A stretch of 64,000 nucleotides of DNA from Deinococcus aerius (lineage in GTDB: Bacteria > Deinococcota > Deinococci > Deinococcales > Deinococcaceae), in NCBI RefSeq assembly GCF_002897375.1, contig NZ_BFAG01000001.1, positions 248,001 through 312,000 on the forward strand, written 5' to 3'. The notes beneath the pieces were generated by a model. It was not told where the DNA came from, did not search any database, and saw only the letters and a list, made by a program, of their open reading frames with translations. How positions within the stretch are numbered: position 1 is the first letter of the stretch; every line of letters begins with the position of its first letter. Below are positions 14,862 through 25,993 of the stretch, piece by piece. Position numbers and translations under genes: made by a program.

Positions 14862-15050
14862 AAGGGGGGAGTGGGGGTCGTGGAGAGAATTCTCGCGCTC
14901 CAGGACGGGGAAGAGGGTGTGGCCTCCAGGGCGTGTTGCGAAAGGACGGCGGAGGAACTTCACCCGTGCGAAGCACACTCGGAAACTGTCACCCTGAGCG
15001 GAGCGAAGGGACTCCTCCACGCGCTGTAGACCTTGGACCCCCTTGTACTT
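14862..15050. other. Gene-free spacer with a dispersed repeat
   Basis: The gap between the helicase start and the pseudouridine synthase stop is 334 bases long. Its first part holds the helicase leader and promoter. The rest has no convincing ORF. It contains GTCACCCTGAGCGGAGCGAA (14988-15007), a copy of a short intergenic repeat also present at 17841 and, altered, near 41141 and 41190. Confidence 0.55.
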
Positions 15051-16013
<963 letters not shown>

Positions 16014-16201
16014 GGCGGGCAGTGTACTGTCCCCTCCCCCCATCCATACCCCCTTCATCCTCGTTCGGGTGGTAATCCGATTCGGCGTGAACGGGATACA
16101 GCCGGGTGAGCCCAGGAAAGCCCGGCGTCCTGAGCGTCCTGCCCCGGCCCCCGCCTCTTTCCCTCCGGCCCCGCCGGTTGTGCCCCCCAAGGAGGACCTC
16201 C

Positions 16202-16447
16202 ATGCCCAACATCGGTGTCCCGGAACTGCTCGTGATCCTGATCGTCGCCCTCATCGTGTTCGGCCCGCGCAAGCTGCCGGAACTCGGCAAGAGCCTGGGC
16301 CAGGGCCTGCGCGAGTTTCGCAAGTCCACGAGCGCCGTCACGGACGAACTGCGCCGCGGCCTCGATACCCCCGCGCAGGACGTGCCCGTGGCGGTCACCC
16401 CCGCCGTTCAGGTGGTCCCCGTTCCCGAGCAGTCGCCCCGGGCCTGA
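16202..16447 (+). CDS. tatA: Sec-independent protein translocase subunit TatA/TatE
   Basis: An 81-residue protein with the TatA layout: short N terminus, one membrane helix (ELLVILIVALIVFG, residues 8-21), the FGPRKLPELGKSLG hinge, an amphipathic helix (GLREFRKSTSAVTDELRRG) and a disordered acidic/proline tail. TatA oligomerises to form the pore of the twin-arginine pathway, which exports folded cofactor proteins. AAGGAGG lies upstream of ATG 16202. No tatB or tatC is adjacent, so the partner genes are elsewhere. Confidence 0.92.
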   Translation: MPNIGVPELLVILIVALIVFGPRKLPELGKSLGQGLREFRKSTSAVTDELRRGLDTPAQDVPVAVTPAVQVVPVPEQSPRA

Positions 16448-16457
16448 ATGACCGCCC

Positions 16458-16490
16458 CGTGTGAAGGCGTTCCCAGCGCCTGGTCACACG
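16458..16490. repeat. Hairpin between tatA and the sigma factor gene
   Basis: CGTGTG...CACACG (6 bp) closes an inner GGCG...CGCC stem (4 bp) with a short loop, a strong imperfect palindrome 10 bases after the tatA stop. There is no T run, so it is either an mRNA-stabilising 3' hairpin of tatA or an operator for the sigma gene promoter. TAGGCT (-10-like) follows at 16509-16514. Confidence 0.45.
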
Positions 16491-16525
16491 CCCCCCCTCC
16501 CGGCCTGTTAGGCTGCCCGCAACTC

Positions 16526-17101
16526 ATGGCAGCCGACCTTCCACCCGTTCAGGAGCCGACCGACGAGGCGCTTATCCGGGCTATGGCCGCCGGGCAGGAG
16601 GAGGCGCTGCGGGAACTGCACCGCCGCCACGCCCGGCTGCTCTACTCCCTCGGCCACCGCATGCTGCGTCAGCGCGACGACGTGGAGTCCTGCGTGCAGG
16701 ACGCCTTTATGAACGCCTGGCGGCACGCGGCCCGCTTCGACCCCTCGCGCGCCAGCGTCAAGACCTGGCTCGTGAGCATCGCGCACCACCGCTTTCTCCA
16801 GGAGTTGCGCGACCGCCCCGACGTGGCCCTCGAGCTGGAGGAGTGGGACGCGCCCGTGCAGGCCCCCGACCCCACCGACCGCATCCTGGCGACCCGCGCC
16901 GTGCAGGTGCTGGACAAGGCGCAGCGCGAACTGGTTGAACTCGCCTACTACCGCGGCTACTCTCACTCGGAACTCGCGGCCCTGACCGGGCTGCCCATCG
17001 GCACCGTGAAATCCCGCCTGCGCGCCGCCCTGGAGAGGATGCGCGGTCACCTGGCGGGGCGGGCGGGACCGGACACCCTGGAAGGAGGTGAGCGCGCATG
17101 A
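16526..17101 (+). CDS. ECF-type RNA polymerase sigma factor
   Basis: A 191-residue extracytoplasmic-function sigma factor. Region 2 runs from about 20 to 90 (LHRRHARLLYSLGHRML, DDVESCVQDAFMNAWRHA, RASVKTWLVSIAHHRFL). Region 4 (about 125-180) has the HTH YYRGYSHSELAALTGLPIGTVKSRLRAALERMR. Its ATG is preceded at a distance by TAGGCT and no clear ribosome site; the frame is open from 16448 but the extra N terminus is not family-like. The next gene overlaps by 4 bases (ATGA) and encodes its likely anti-sigma factor. The inducing stress is unknown. Confidence 0.92.
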   Translation: MAADLPPVQEPTDEALIRAMAAGQEEALRELHRRHARLLYSLGHRMLRQRDDVESCVQDAFMNAWRHAARFDPSRASVKTWLVSIAHHRFLQELRDRPDVALELEEWDAPVQAPDPTDRILATRAVQVLDKAQRELVELAYYRGYSHSELAALTGLPIGTVKSRLRAALERMRGHLAGRAGPDTLEGGERA

Positions 17102-17769
17102 CCATCGACCCGGAGCAACTGACCGCCTATGCCCTGGGCATCCTTTCCCCGGAGGAGGAGGCCCACGTGAGGGCCGCCCTGGAGGCCAGCCCCGAACTGC
17201 GCGCCCAGCTCCAGGCCGAGCAGGAGGCCCTGACCGCCCTCGTCGAGTCCCTCCCCGAGGTCGAGCCCCCACCCGGCGCGGAGGACCGCCTGCTCGCCCG
17301 CCTGGCCGCCGAGCGGGAGGCCGAGCCCGCCGCTCCAGCCGTGACCCCCATCGCGCCGCCCGCCCCGGCGCGTCGCCGCACGCCCTGGTTCCCGCTGGCC
17401 GCCCTGGGTCTGGCCGCCGCGCTCGCCCTGGTGTTCGTGCTGCGGCCCACCCCCGACCCCTTGCAGCAGTACGCCCGTACGCCCGGCGCCACCACGCAGG
17501 CGGTCACGGCGAATGGGGCCGATCTCGGCCAACTCGTGCGCCTGCCCGATGGCCGCGCCTACCTGCACCTGAACCGGCCCGCCGACGCCGGGCGCGTGTA
17601 CCAGATGTGGCGCATCCAGGCGGGCACGCCCGTCTCCCTCGGGGTGTTCGAGGGCCAGGGCTTCCTGCTGACCGACCTGCCGCCCGGCGCGACTGTCGCC
17701 GTGAGCGTCGAGCCGCCCGGGGGCAGCCCCCAACCCACGACAACGCCAATTCTGGTGCAGACGCTGTAG
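17098..17769 (+). CDS. Anti-sigma factor, RskA-like
   Basis: A 223-residue membrane protein. The N-terminal about 60 residues (AYALGILSPEEEAHVRAALE, SPELRAQLQAE) match the sigma-binding anti-sigma domain. They lack the HxxxCxxC zinc motif, as in RskA. A single membrane helix (WFPLAALGLAAALALVFVL, about 98-116) leads to an extracytoplasmic RskA C-terminal domain with GRAYLHLNRPADAGRVYQMW and GFLLTDLPPGATVAVSVEPPGGS. It would hold the sigma factor at the membrane until a signal triggers proteolysis or release. Start codon overlaps the sigma gene stop, implying 1:1 coupling. Confidence 0.88.
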   Translation: MTIDPEQLTAYALGILSPEEEAHVRAALEASPELRAQLQAEQEALTALVESLPEVEPPPGAEDRLLARLAAEREAEPAAPAVTPIAPPAPARRRTPWFPLAALGLAAALALVFVLRPTPDPLQQYARTPGATTQAVTANGADLGQLVRLPDGRAYLHLNRPADAGRVYQMWRIQAGTPVSLGVFEGQGFLLTDLPPGATVAVSVEPPGGSPQPTTTPILVQTL

Positions 17770-17840
17770 CGCGTTGGATGTCAGGAGAAGACCCCTCACC
17801 CCCGGGTAGAGGGGTCAATACGGCGAGGCTCTCAAAAGTT

Positions 17841-17896
17841 GTCACCCTGAGCGACGCGAAGGGTCTCGCCTGGAGATCCTTCGCCTTCGCTCAGCA
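17841..17896. repeat. Dispersed GTCACCCTGAGCG repeat
   Basis: GTCACCCTGAGCG followed by CGCGAAGGGTCTC and then CCTTCGCCTTCGCTCAGCAG, so the unit contains its own near-inverted end (CTGAGCG...CGCTCAG). Related copies lie at 14988 and around 41141-41212. It is in the 271-base gap between the anti-sigma and Nudix genes. I saw no gene there. Confidence 0.6.
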
Positions 17897-18040
17897 GGCT
17901 TGTCCTGCCGCGCTCCGCCTTAAAGCCCTTTCCCTGGGGAGACGGTTGGGTGAGGAGTCTCCTATCCCAAGCATCAATCACCCCAAAAAACACCCGGCCC
18001 GCCCTGGCAGATCTTACGTCAGGGCGGGCCGTCCTCACGC

Positions 18041-18530
18041 TCAGCGGGGCGAGGATTCGGTCTTCAAGGGCGGCACCCGCAGCCCGCCGCGACCGTCCCA
18101 GCCCTTGAAGGCGTAGAAGCGGCCCGGCTCGCCCGTCCGCAGATAGTCGCTCAGCGGCTCGCGCATGGGGGGGGATTCGAGCAGCTCGATGGCCTGCTCC
18201 GGGGTGCAAAAGCGCGCCTCGACGATGAAGCCGTCGGGGTCAGAGGGGTTCAGGAGGCCCTCCCAGGTCGCCTCGAAGGCGACGGCGATGGCCCTTTCTC
18301 CCCGGCGCTCGTCCTCGATATGCACGGTGTAGGCCATATGCTTGATGCCGGTGAGCTTCAGGCCCGTCTCCTCCGCGATCTCGCGGTAGAGGGCTTCGAG
18401 CAGGGTTTCGCCGGGTTCGACCACGCCGCCCGGCAGGGTGTGGCGCACCCGCCCCAGGCCCTGCCAGTCGTTGCCCACGAGCAGCACCCGCCCGAAGCGG
18501 TCGCGCAACACACCCGCCGCCACCAGGAGG

Positions 18531-18544
<14 letters not shown>
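18041..18544 (-). CDS. Nudix hydrolase
   Basis: A 167-residue Nudix enzyme with the full box [24 protein letters not shown] (residues about 39-62; only the pattern Gx5Ex7REUxEExGU is meant), which binds the catalytic metal. Family members hydrolyse nucleoside diphosphate derivatives. The substrate is not predictable, and Deinococcus has many Nudix paralogues. The ATG lies inside the last codons of prfA (14-base overlap), so translation is probably coupled to RF1. The C-terminal tail beyond the fold is short. Confidence 0.88.
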
Positions 18545-19657
<1,113 letters not shown>

Positions 19658-19661
<4 letters not shown>

Positions 19662-19768
19662 ACCGGCACCGTCCCCGCGGGCAAAGCCCGACCCCGCCCC
19701 GGCACGACCGGCCTTGCCCCCGGTGGGCACAGTCCCGACACGAACAGAATTCTCGACACAGGCAACAT
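19658..19768 (-). CDS. Upstream ORF feeding into prfA
   Basis: A 36-codon ORF (begins [16 protein letters not shown]) starts six bases after TAGACT (plus-strand 19775-19780) with no ribosome binding site, so it is predicted to be a leaderless start. It ends in UGA, which overlaps the TTG start of prfA (TTGA). Ribosomes finishing this ORF would be placed to restart on prfA. UGA is read by RF2, not RF1. The peptide resembles nothing known. Its existence rests on promoter position and the exact overlap, not on conservation. Confidence 0.5.
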
Positions 19769-19786
19769 GGGGGCAGTCTACCGCCC

Positions 19787-19820
<34 letters not shown>

Positions 19821-19862
19821 TGGGGGGGTTCCCTCTCCCCGAGCGGCGCTACAGTCACGCCC

Positions 19863-20825
19863 ATGCGAACGGTGACGGTGGGCCTTCTGGGCTGCGGGAC
19901 GGTGGGGCAGCAGGTGCTGCGGCTGCTGGAGAGGCGCAGGGACATTTTCGACAACTTAGGGGTGCGGATCGAGGTCACGGGCGTCCTCGTCCGCGACGCT
20001 GCCCGCGAGCGCGACGTTCCGCCCGGCACGCCGCTCACGAGCGACCCCGCCTTCCTGGGGGAGAGCAGCGTGCTGGTCGAGGCGCTGGGAGGTATTGACC
20101 ATCCCCTCGCCCTGCTGCTGCCGTACCTGCGCTCCGGGCGCCCCGTCATCACCGCGAACAAGGCGCTGCTCGCCGAATGCTGGGACGACCTGCGCGAGCA
20201 TGCCCTCGCCGGGCGTCTGTACTACGAGGCGTCAGTGATGGCGGGGACGCCCGTGATCGGGCCGATGAGCACGGTGCTGCGGGCGAGCACCTTCACCCGG
20301 CTTCAGGCCGTTCTGAACGGCACCTGCAACTACATTCTCACCCAGATGGAGGGGGGCAAGGCCTACGCCGACGCCCTCGCGCAGGCGCAGGCGCTGGGCT
20401 ATGCGGAGGACCCGCCCACCCTGGATGTCGGCGGCTTCGATACCGCGCACAAGCTCACCGTTCTGGCCCGCTTCTGTGCGGACGGCAACTTCCCGTACTC
20501 GGCGGTGGAGGTGCGGGGCATTGAGGACGTGACGCTGGAGGACGTGGCCCAGGCGCGGGCGGCGGGCGAGCGGATCAAGCTGGTCGCCGAGTTGCGGCGC
20601 GAGGGCGAGGGGTGGCACGCGAGCGTCTCGCCGCGGCGGCTGCCCGTCACGCACGCCCTGTGCAACGAGGGGGCCAGCCGCAACGCGATGGTGTACGAGG
20701 GGGAGGAATGCGGCGCGCTGATCTTCGCGGGGGGTGGCGCGGGGGGCATGGTCACGGCGTCGGCGATGGTGGGGGATCTGCTGGACTGGCTGATTGGGTT
20801 TCCGGGGCATGTGCCGCTGCACTGA
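19863..20825 (+). CDS. hom: Homoserine dehydrogenase
   Basis: This enzyme reduces aspartate semialdehyde to homoserine, the branch point to threonine and methionine. The 320 residues show the Rossmann motif [12 protein letters not shown] at 7-18, ITANKALL, the catalytic region [12 protein letters not shown], and [20 protein letters not shown]. The protein stops after the catalytic domain, about 100 residues shorter than the common form. It therefore lacks the C-terminal ACT domain that senses threonine. TACAGT lies seven bases before ATG, indicating a leaderless mRNA. It is divergent from prfA. Confidence 0.94.
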   Translation: MRTVTVGLLGCGTVGQQVLRLLERRRDIFDNLGVRIEVTGVLVRDAARERDVPPGTPLTSDPAFLGESSVLVEALGGIDHPLALLLPYLRSGRPVITANKALLAECWDDLREHALAGRLYYEASVMAGTPVIGPMSTVLRASTFTRLQAVLNGTCNYILTQMEGGKAYADALAQAQALGYAEDPPTLDVGGFDTAHKLTVLARFCADGNFPYSAVEVRGIEDVTLEDVAQARAAGERIKLVAELRREGEGWHASVSPRRLPVTHALCNEGASRNAMVYEGEECGALIFAGGGAGGMVTASAMVGDLLDWLIGFPGHVPLH

Positions 20826-21245
20826 GTGCTGGGGGAGGTTGTTTCGTGGGGCAGGGCATCTTGTAGCGAGTTGCCCCCACCCCCCAGCCCCCTACCCCCA
20901 GAGGGGGCAGGGGGAGCTTTCCGCTGCGCTCGGCAAGGGGCTCGCCCAGTTCGCCTGTGGTCGTGCTTCTCAACGCGCAAGGTTTGATCTTGCTGTGTTC
21001 CAAGTCGCGTGCCCACCGTCTCGCTACGCGAGCAAGGCGTGGTGAAGGCCGTGCGAGCGCGCGCCCAAGGGTGGGAGTGGGCCGTCCACCATAGACGGTT
21101 TTGAAAGCGGCCAAAGCTTTAGCGGTGTTACTCCTCCCCCCTTGCGGGGGAGGCTGGGTGGGGGGTGGCAGGCGCCCGCCTGCCCTTCTCCCACTGTTCA
21201 AAGAAGAGCGCCCAAATGCTCCACCACCCCTTGCCCACAAGCCGC
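20826..21245. other. Gene-free stretch with inverted repeats
   Basis: I see no credible gene in these 420 bases. They hold CCCCCTACCCCC/GGGGGCAGGGGG (20888-20914) and CCTCCCCC/GGGGGAGG (21133-21153). The second belongs to a unit TTxCTCCTCCCCCTTGxGGGGGAGG that recurs at about 60977-61012. These are C-rich palindromic intergenic repeats, perhaps transcript ends for hom and the convergent membrane-protein gene. Confidence 0.55.
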
Positions 21246-21695
21246 TCAGGACCCCTCCGTCTTCAGTGCCCGCAGGTTGGGGCAGTTCAGGGCGCCGCGA
21301 ATGCCCAACGCCTCCACCACATGCTGGGGGGGCAAGTCGCCGAACACGCGCGTGTCCCCCACGAGGGGAATGCGTTCCCGCCCGGCGAGGAGTTCGCTGC
21401 GGGTGTGCAGGCGCACGGCCCGTTCGACGCAGGCGGCATCACGGGGGTCCAGGGTCAGGGTCTGGCTCGCATCGCCATTGATGATAGTCACGACTGCTGG
21501 CTGGGCGTCGTAGCCCGCGAGGACCCGCGCCGCCCGCGCCTGCCCGGCCAGCGCCCCGGCGAGCGCCGCCAGCAGCGGCAGGAGGGCCGCCAGCCCCCAG
21601 ACGACGATGCCCCGCGCCGCTCCGGGCCGCCACAGCAGCAGGAGCAGCACCCCGGCGAAGGCGAGCGTCAGGAGCAGGTACAGGCCAGGCAGCAT
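21246..21695 (-). CDS. Hypothetical membrane protein
   Basis: A 149-residue protein with two hydrophobic helices (YLLLTLAFAGVLLLLLW at 5-21 and VVWGLAALLPLLAALAGALAG at about 31-51). A soluble domain of about 95 residues follows (VVTIINGDASQTLTLDPRDAAC, RIPLVGDTRVFGDLPPQHVVEALGIRGALNCP). No family was recognised. TACACT seven bases before ATG 21695 indicates a leaderless start and matches the rluA-type and comEA promoters (TACACTgcccgc). It lies just downstream of the MBL-trpC genes but has its own promoter. Confidence 0.65.
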   Translation of the reverse strand: MLPGLYLLLTLAFAGVLLLLLWRPGAARGIVVWGLAALLPLLAALAGALAGQARAARVLAGYDAQPAVVTIINGDASQTLTLDPRDAACVERAVRLHTRSELLAGRERIPLVGDTRVFGDLPPQHVVEALGIRGALNCPNLRALKTEGS

Positions 21696-21722
21696 CGCGG
21701 GCAGTGTAACGCGGGCCGTTCG

Positions 21723-22546
21723 CTACAGTGTGATCTCCAGCCCGTCCCGCGCGAAGGTCCAGCCCTCCGGCAGCGTCAGGCCGCGCACGTCCACCCCGTG
21801 CGAGAGGTGGGTGAGGTACACGCGGCGGGCCGAGCGTGCCCAGGGCAACCCCAGCGCCTCGCGCACGTCGTACACGCTTCGCCCCTCACGGGGAGAGGCC
21901 GACTCGTCCGCGAAGGAGGTGCCGAGGATGAGCAGGTCGAGGTCCGTCAGCCATACGCGCACCACTTCCTCGGGGATGTCGATGGCGTCCGTGACGTAAG
22001 CCGCTCGCCAGCCGGGGCGGTCGAGGCGGAAGGCGTGGCTGTGCCCGTTCGCCCCGTGCGGCACCTGGAAGGCCCGGACCCGCAGGCCCGCGACCTCCAG
22101 CCCCTCTTCGGGAAGAGGCTGGACAGGAGCGGACCGTCGGAAGGCGTAGGCGAAGCGGCCTCCGATCTGTGGCAGCACCTCGGCGGGCGTGAGGATCGGA
22201 ATGGGAACGAGCGCCGCCTGCCCGGCTGGGGCACCGTTCATGGCTACGTCGCCGCTCGCGTAGACCGCGTAGTCGAGCAGGTCACCCAGGCCCAGCAGGT
22301 GATCGTTGTGTGCGTGCGAGATCAGCACCGCGTCCGGCACGAGCGGCCCGGGCAATCGGGCGAGCTGGGCGTGCAGGTCGGAGCCGCAGTCGAGGAGCAG
22401 CGTCTCGCCGTTCCCCCGGATGAGGGCGCCGCTGCGGGTGCGGCGGTTCACTCCCCCGGCGCGGGCTTCCGTGCAGACCGGACAGGCGCACCAGAAGCGC
22501 GGCACGCCCTTGCTGTCCGCCGTACCCAGAAAGGTGAGGGTGACGC

Positions 22547-22550
<4 letters not shown>
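21723..22550 (-). CDS. MBL-fold metallohydrolase, PhnP-like
   Basis: A 275-residue metallo-beta-lactamase-fold protein with FLGTADSKGVPRFWCACPVC at the start. The two or three cysteines here resemble the extra zinc site of PhnP-type cyclic phosphodiesterases. The metal motif HAHNDH lies in LISHAHNDHLLGL (about residues 78-90), with LLDCGS before it and further histidines near the C terminus (YLTHLSHGVD). It probably hydrolyses a phosphodiester or cyclic nucleotide-like substrate. Its start overlaps the trpC stop by 4 bases (22547-22550), so it is the second gene of a trpC operon. Confidence 0.82.
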
Positions 22551-23335
<785 letters not shown>

Positions 23336-23341
23336 GGGCCG

Positions 23342-23372
23342 GAGTATAGGCGGGCGGGGGCCGTGTTAGCCT
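23342..23372. promoter_or_regulatory. Face-to-back promoters of trpC and hpt
   Basis: Only 45 bases separate the two divergent start codons. trpC has TATACT (minus strand, 23347-23342) and hpt has TAGCCT (23367-23372). Each -10 box sits where the other promoter's -35 contact would be (17 bases away), so both cannot be occupied at once. Confidence 0.6.
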
Positions 23373-23380
23373 GGGCCGAT

Positions 23381-23908
23381 ATGAGCCTCGCCCCCGGCAA
23401 CGGCCCCGTGCAGATCACGCAGGAACAGCTTCAGGCCCGCATTCAGGAACTCGGACAGAAGATTCGGGCCGACTACGCGGGCAGGGAGCCGCACCTGATC
23501 TGTGTGCTCAACGGCGCCTTTCTCTTTCACGCGGACCTCGTGCGTGCCCTCGGTATTCCCTGCACCATCGATTTTCTCCAGGCCAGTTCCTATGGCGACG
23601 CCAAGCAGACGAGCGGCGAGGTCAAGCTCGTCAAGGACCTGCAATTTCCGATCAGTGGCCGCCACGTGATTCTCGTGGAGGACATCGTAGACACCGGCAT
23701 CACCATGAACTACCTGCTGCACTACCTCCAGGGGCGCGGCCCCGCCAGCCTCAAGGTCGCCGCCCTGCTGAGCAAGCCCAGTCGCCGCCGGGTGGAGGTG
23801 CCCGTCGAGTACCTGGGTTTCACCATCCCCGACGCCTTCGTGTACGGCTACGGCCTGGACCGGGCGCAGTTCGACCGGAACCTGCCGTTCATCACCAGCC
23901 AGGAATGA
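23381..23908 (+). CDS. hpt: Hypoxanthine phosphoribosyltransferase
   Basis: A 175-residue purine salvage enzyme that joins hypoxanthine or guanine to PRPP. It has the flexible-loop region SSYGDAKQTSGEVK, the PRPP motif VILVEDIVDTGITMNYL (about residues 99-115), and the base-binding VPVEYLGFTIPDAFVYGYGLD. ATG 23381 follows TAGCCT by eight bases and is probably leaderless; an in-frame start at 23363 would fall inside the promoter. It is divergent from trpC. Confidence 0.94.
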   Translation: MSLAPGNGPVQITQEQLQARIQELGQKIRADYAGREPHLICVLNGAFLFHADLVRALGIPCTIDFLQASSYGDAKQTSGEVKLVKDLQFPISGRHVILVEDIVDTGITMNYLLHYLQGRGPASLKVAALLSKPSRRRVEVPVEYLGFTIPDAFVYGYGLDRAQFDRNLPFITSQE

Positions 23909-24068
23909 GGGAGGGGGGCGGGCGGCCCCTCACCTCCGGCAGGGCTGCGGCAGTCGGGTCAGCCCCGCCAGGATCATCGCGGGCAGCCGACGTTGCTCGG
24001 CACGGAGCGCGCCCCGACCGTCTGGGACGTAAACCCTCAGCGGGATGCTCAGGCTGCCCCCGTCCTCC

Positions 24069-24635
24069 CTACCGCCCCAGCCAGGTCGCCGCGAGGCGGG
24101 TCGCCAGGGGCATCACCAGGTAGGTCATCAGCGGCACGATCAGCACGGCCTGGGCCAGCGCCCGCAGCGGCAGGGGCCAGTGCCCCAGGACGGGACCCAG
24201 GAGGAGCCCCGAGGCCAGGCTGACCGGGTACAGCGCCGCCAGGGTCAGCAGCGCCATCTTCCAGCGCGGGGGCTGGCGCAGGGTGGGACTGGCGGGCGGC
24301 GTGAATCAGAACTCCAGGCCGGGCTGCCGCTCGAAGCGGACCTGACCGTCGACCAGGGGCTCGACGCGGGAGAGCCACTCGGCGCGTTCGGGGGAGAGTT
24401 CCCAGTTCGCCGCGCTCGTCACCGTGTCGAAGCGGGCCAGCAGGGTGTACTCGCGTTCGCCCGGCGTGGGCCGGATGACCCCCGTGCCGCGGTGGCCGGG
24501 CAGGCGCGAGAGCCGGTCGATGGCCTCGGCCAGCAGGGCCTCGAACTCGGCCTCCCGGCCCGGGCGGATGCGGCGGCGAACGATCAGGTTCACCGGGTCC
24601 AGGGGAGGCTGCTCGCTCAGGACGGCGTCCTTCAC
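24069..24635 (-). pseudogene. ABM domain plus membrane domain protein (COG3224-like), interrupted by one in-frame TGA
   Basis: The frame from GTG 24635 encodes an ABM barrel (VNLIVRRRIRPGREAEFE, YTLLARFDTVTSAANW) that ends at TGA 24308-24306 after PGLEF. The same frame resumes at once with FTPPASP, then PPRWKMALLTLAALYPV, and runs through two to three membrane helices to TAG 24069. Intact family members are about 190 residues with a tryptophan at this point (GLExWF), so a single TGG to TGA change explains the break. Total length, 188 codons, is right. The GTG overlaps the stop of the EamA gene (GTGA). A sequencing error or stop readthrough are the alternatives. Confidence 0.75.
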
Positions 24636-25537
24636 GCGCTGGCCTGTGTCCCGGATGCACCTTCCCGGCGCGGCCACGCGACCAGTACCACCCCGGTCAG
24701 AATCACCCCGAGGGCGGCCCACCCCAGCCCGGTCAGGTGCTCGCCCCCCAGCCCCACGCCCAGCAGCACCGCGACGACCGGGTTCACGTAGGCGTAACTC
24801 GTCGCCAGGGCGGGGCGGGTGTGCGCCACGAGGTACATGTAGGCGCTGTACGCGACCAGGCTGCCGAAAACCGTCAGGTACGCCAGCGCCCACAGGCTGG
24901 CGGCGGTCGGCGTGCCCCAGCGTTCCCCCAGCCCCAGGCTGAGGAGCAGCAGGATCAGCCCGCCCGCCAGCATCTCCGCCGCGCTGCCCATCAACCCGCC
25001 CGGCAGGGGCAGGTGGCGCGACCACTGGCTGCCGAAGGTCCAGCACAGCGGCGCCAGGATGAGGAGGAAGGCGGCCAGCGGCGTGGCGTGGAGTTCCCCG
25101 ATGTTCAGCAGTGCGATCCCGAGGAGGCCCACCCCAATCCCCAGCCACTCGCGCCCCCCCGTGCGCTCACCCCACAGCCGGGCGAACAGCGCCGCGAAGA
25201 GGGGAGAGACCGCGAGCACCATCGCCGCGACGGAGCTGCTCGCGTCCCGCTCGGCCAGCGTGACCAGCCCGGTGCCGCCGCCCAGCAGCAGCAGACCCAC
25301 GGCGGCACTCGACCGCCACTCCTGCACCGTGGGGGCCGGGGCGCCCCGCCACCGCAGGAAGGCGTACAGCAGCGCCCCGGCGAGCAGGAAGCGCACGGCG
25401 AGCATCCCCAGCGGCGGCAGGCTGCCTATCGCCACCTTGATCCCGAAATAGGTGCTGCCCCACACGACGTACACCAGGGCGAGCGAGAGCAGGACGGTGG
25501 GCGTCAGGCGGGCGGTCCGGGAGGCGGCGGCAGTCAC
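24632..25537 (-). CDS. EamA (DMT superfamily) transporter
   Basis: A 301-residue inner-membrane protein with about ten hydrophobic helices in two EamA repeats. The first opens with LALVYVVWGSTYFGIKVAI and the second with PLCWTFGSQWSRHL and SLVAYSAYMYLVAHTRPALATSYAYVNPVVAVLLG, the latter being a hallmark of RhaT/YdcZ-type exporters. Substrates of the family are metabolites such as amino acids; none can be assigned here. GTG 25537 follows TATGCT by six bases and is probably leaderless. The broken ABM gene is translationally coupled downstream. It is divergent from comEA. Confidence 0.85.
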   Translation of the reverse strand: MTAAASRTARLTPTVLLSLALVYVVWGSTYFGIKVAIGSLPPLGMLAVRFLLAGALLYAFLRWRGAPAPTVQEWRSSAAVGLLLLGGGTGLVTLAERDASSSVAAMVLAVSPLFAALFARLWGERTGGREWLGIGVGLLGIALLNIGELHATPLAAFLLILAPLCWTFGSQWSRHLPLPGGLMGSAAEMLAGGLILLLLSLGLGERWGTPTAASLWALAYLTVFGSLVAYSAYMYLVAHTRPALATSYAYVNPVVAVLLGVGLGGEHLTGLGWAALGVILTGVVLVAWPRREGASGTQASA

Positions 25538-25615
25538 CGGGAGAGCATACGCGCAGGTGCGGGCGGTGACGAATGTGCGGCAGCCGCCCGTCCCGGCCCA
25601 CCGTACACTGCCCGC

Positions 25616-25993
25616 GTGTTTTTCGCCGAACGCCTCTGGACGTTGGTGCTCGTGGTCGGCCTGCTCGTCGTGGCGGGGCTGGCCCTCGGCCCGGTGCTGC
25701 ACCCGGCCGCCCGGGCGCCGACGATCACGCCTGTCCGCCTGCCGCCCCCGGCACAGCCCGGGGAGGCCGCCCCCGAGTACCCCACCACCGTCAGCGTTCA
25801 GCCGCTCATCTCGGGCCGGGTCAACCTCAATTCCGCGACCGCCGAGCAACTGGAGGCCCTGCCCAAGGTCGGCCCGGCCCTCGCCGCCCGCATCGTGCAG
25901 GGGAGGCCCTACCGCAGCCTCGCGGACCTCGACCGGGTGAAGGGCGTCGGCCCCTCCACCCTCTCCGCCCTGCGCCCGCTGGTGACGTTCTGA
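25616..25993 (+). CDS. comEA: Competence protein ComEA
   Basis: A 125-residue DNA receptor for natural transformation. It has one N-terminal membrane anchor ([18 protein letters not shown], residues 8-25), a proline-rich linker, and a helix-hairpin-helix pair ([39 protein letters not shown]). The pair binds double-stranded DNA at the outside of the membrane. GTG 25616 follows TACACTgcccgc, a leaderless arrangement. The stop codon overlaps the comEC start (TGATG). Confidence 0.93.
   Translation: MFFAERLWTLVLVVGLLVVAGLALGPVLHPAARAPTITPVRLPPPAQPGEAAPEYPTTVSVQPLISGRVNLNSATAEQLEALPKVGPALAARIVQGRPYRSLADLDRVKGVGPSTLSALRPLVTF

Noticed and set aside
16458..16490. Rho-independent terminator after tatA
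   Set aside because: The stem is good but no T run follows, so it is kept only as a hairpin or possible operator.
20869..21190. CRISPR array
   Set aside because: The repeated C/G runs are imperfect palindromes of uneven size without regular spacers, and no cas gene is present.
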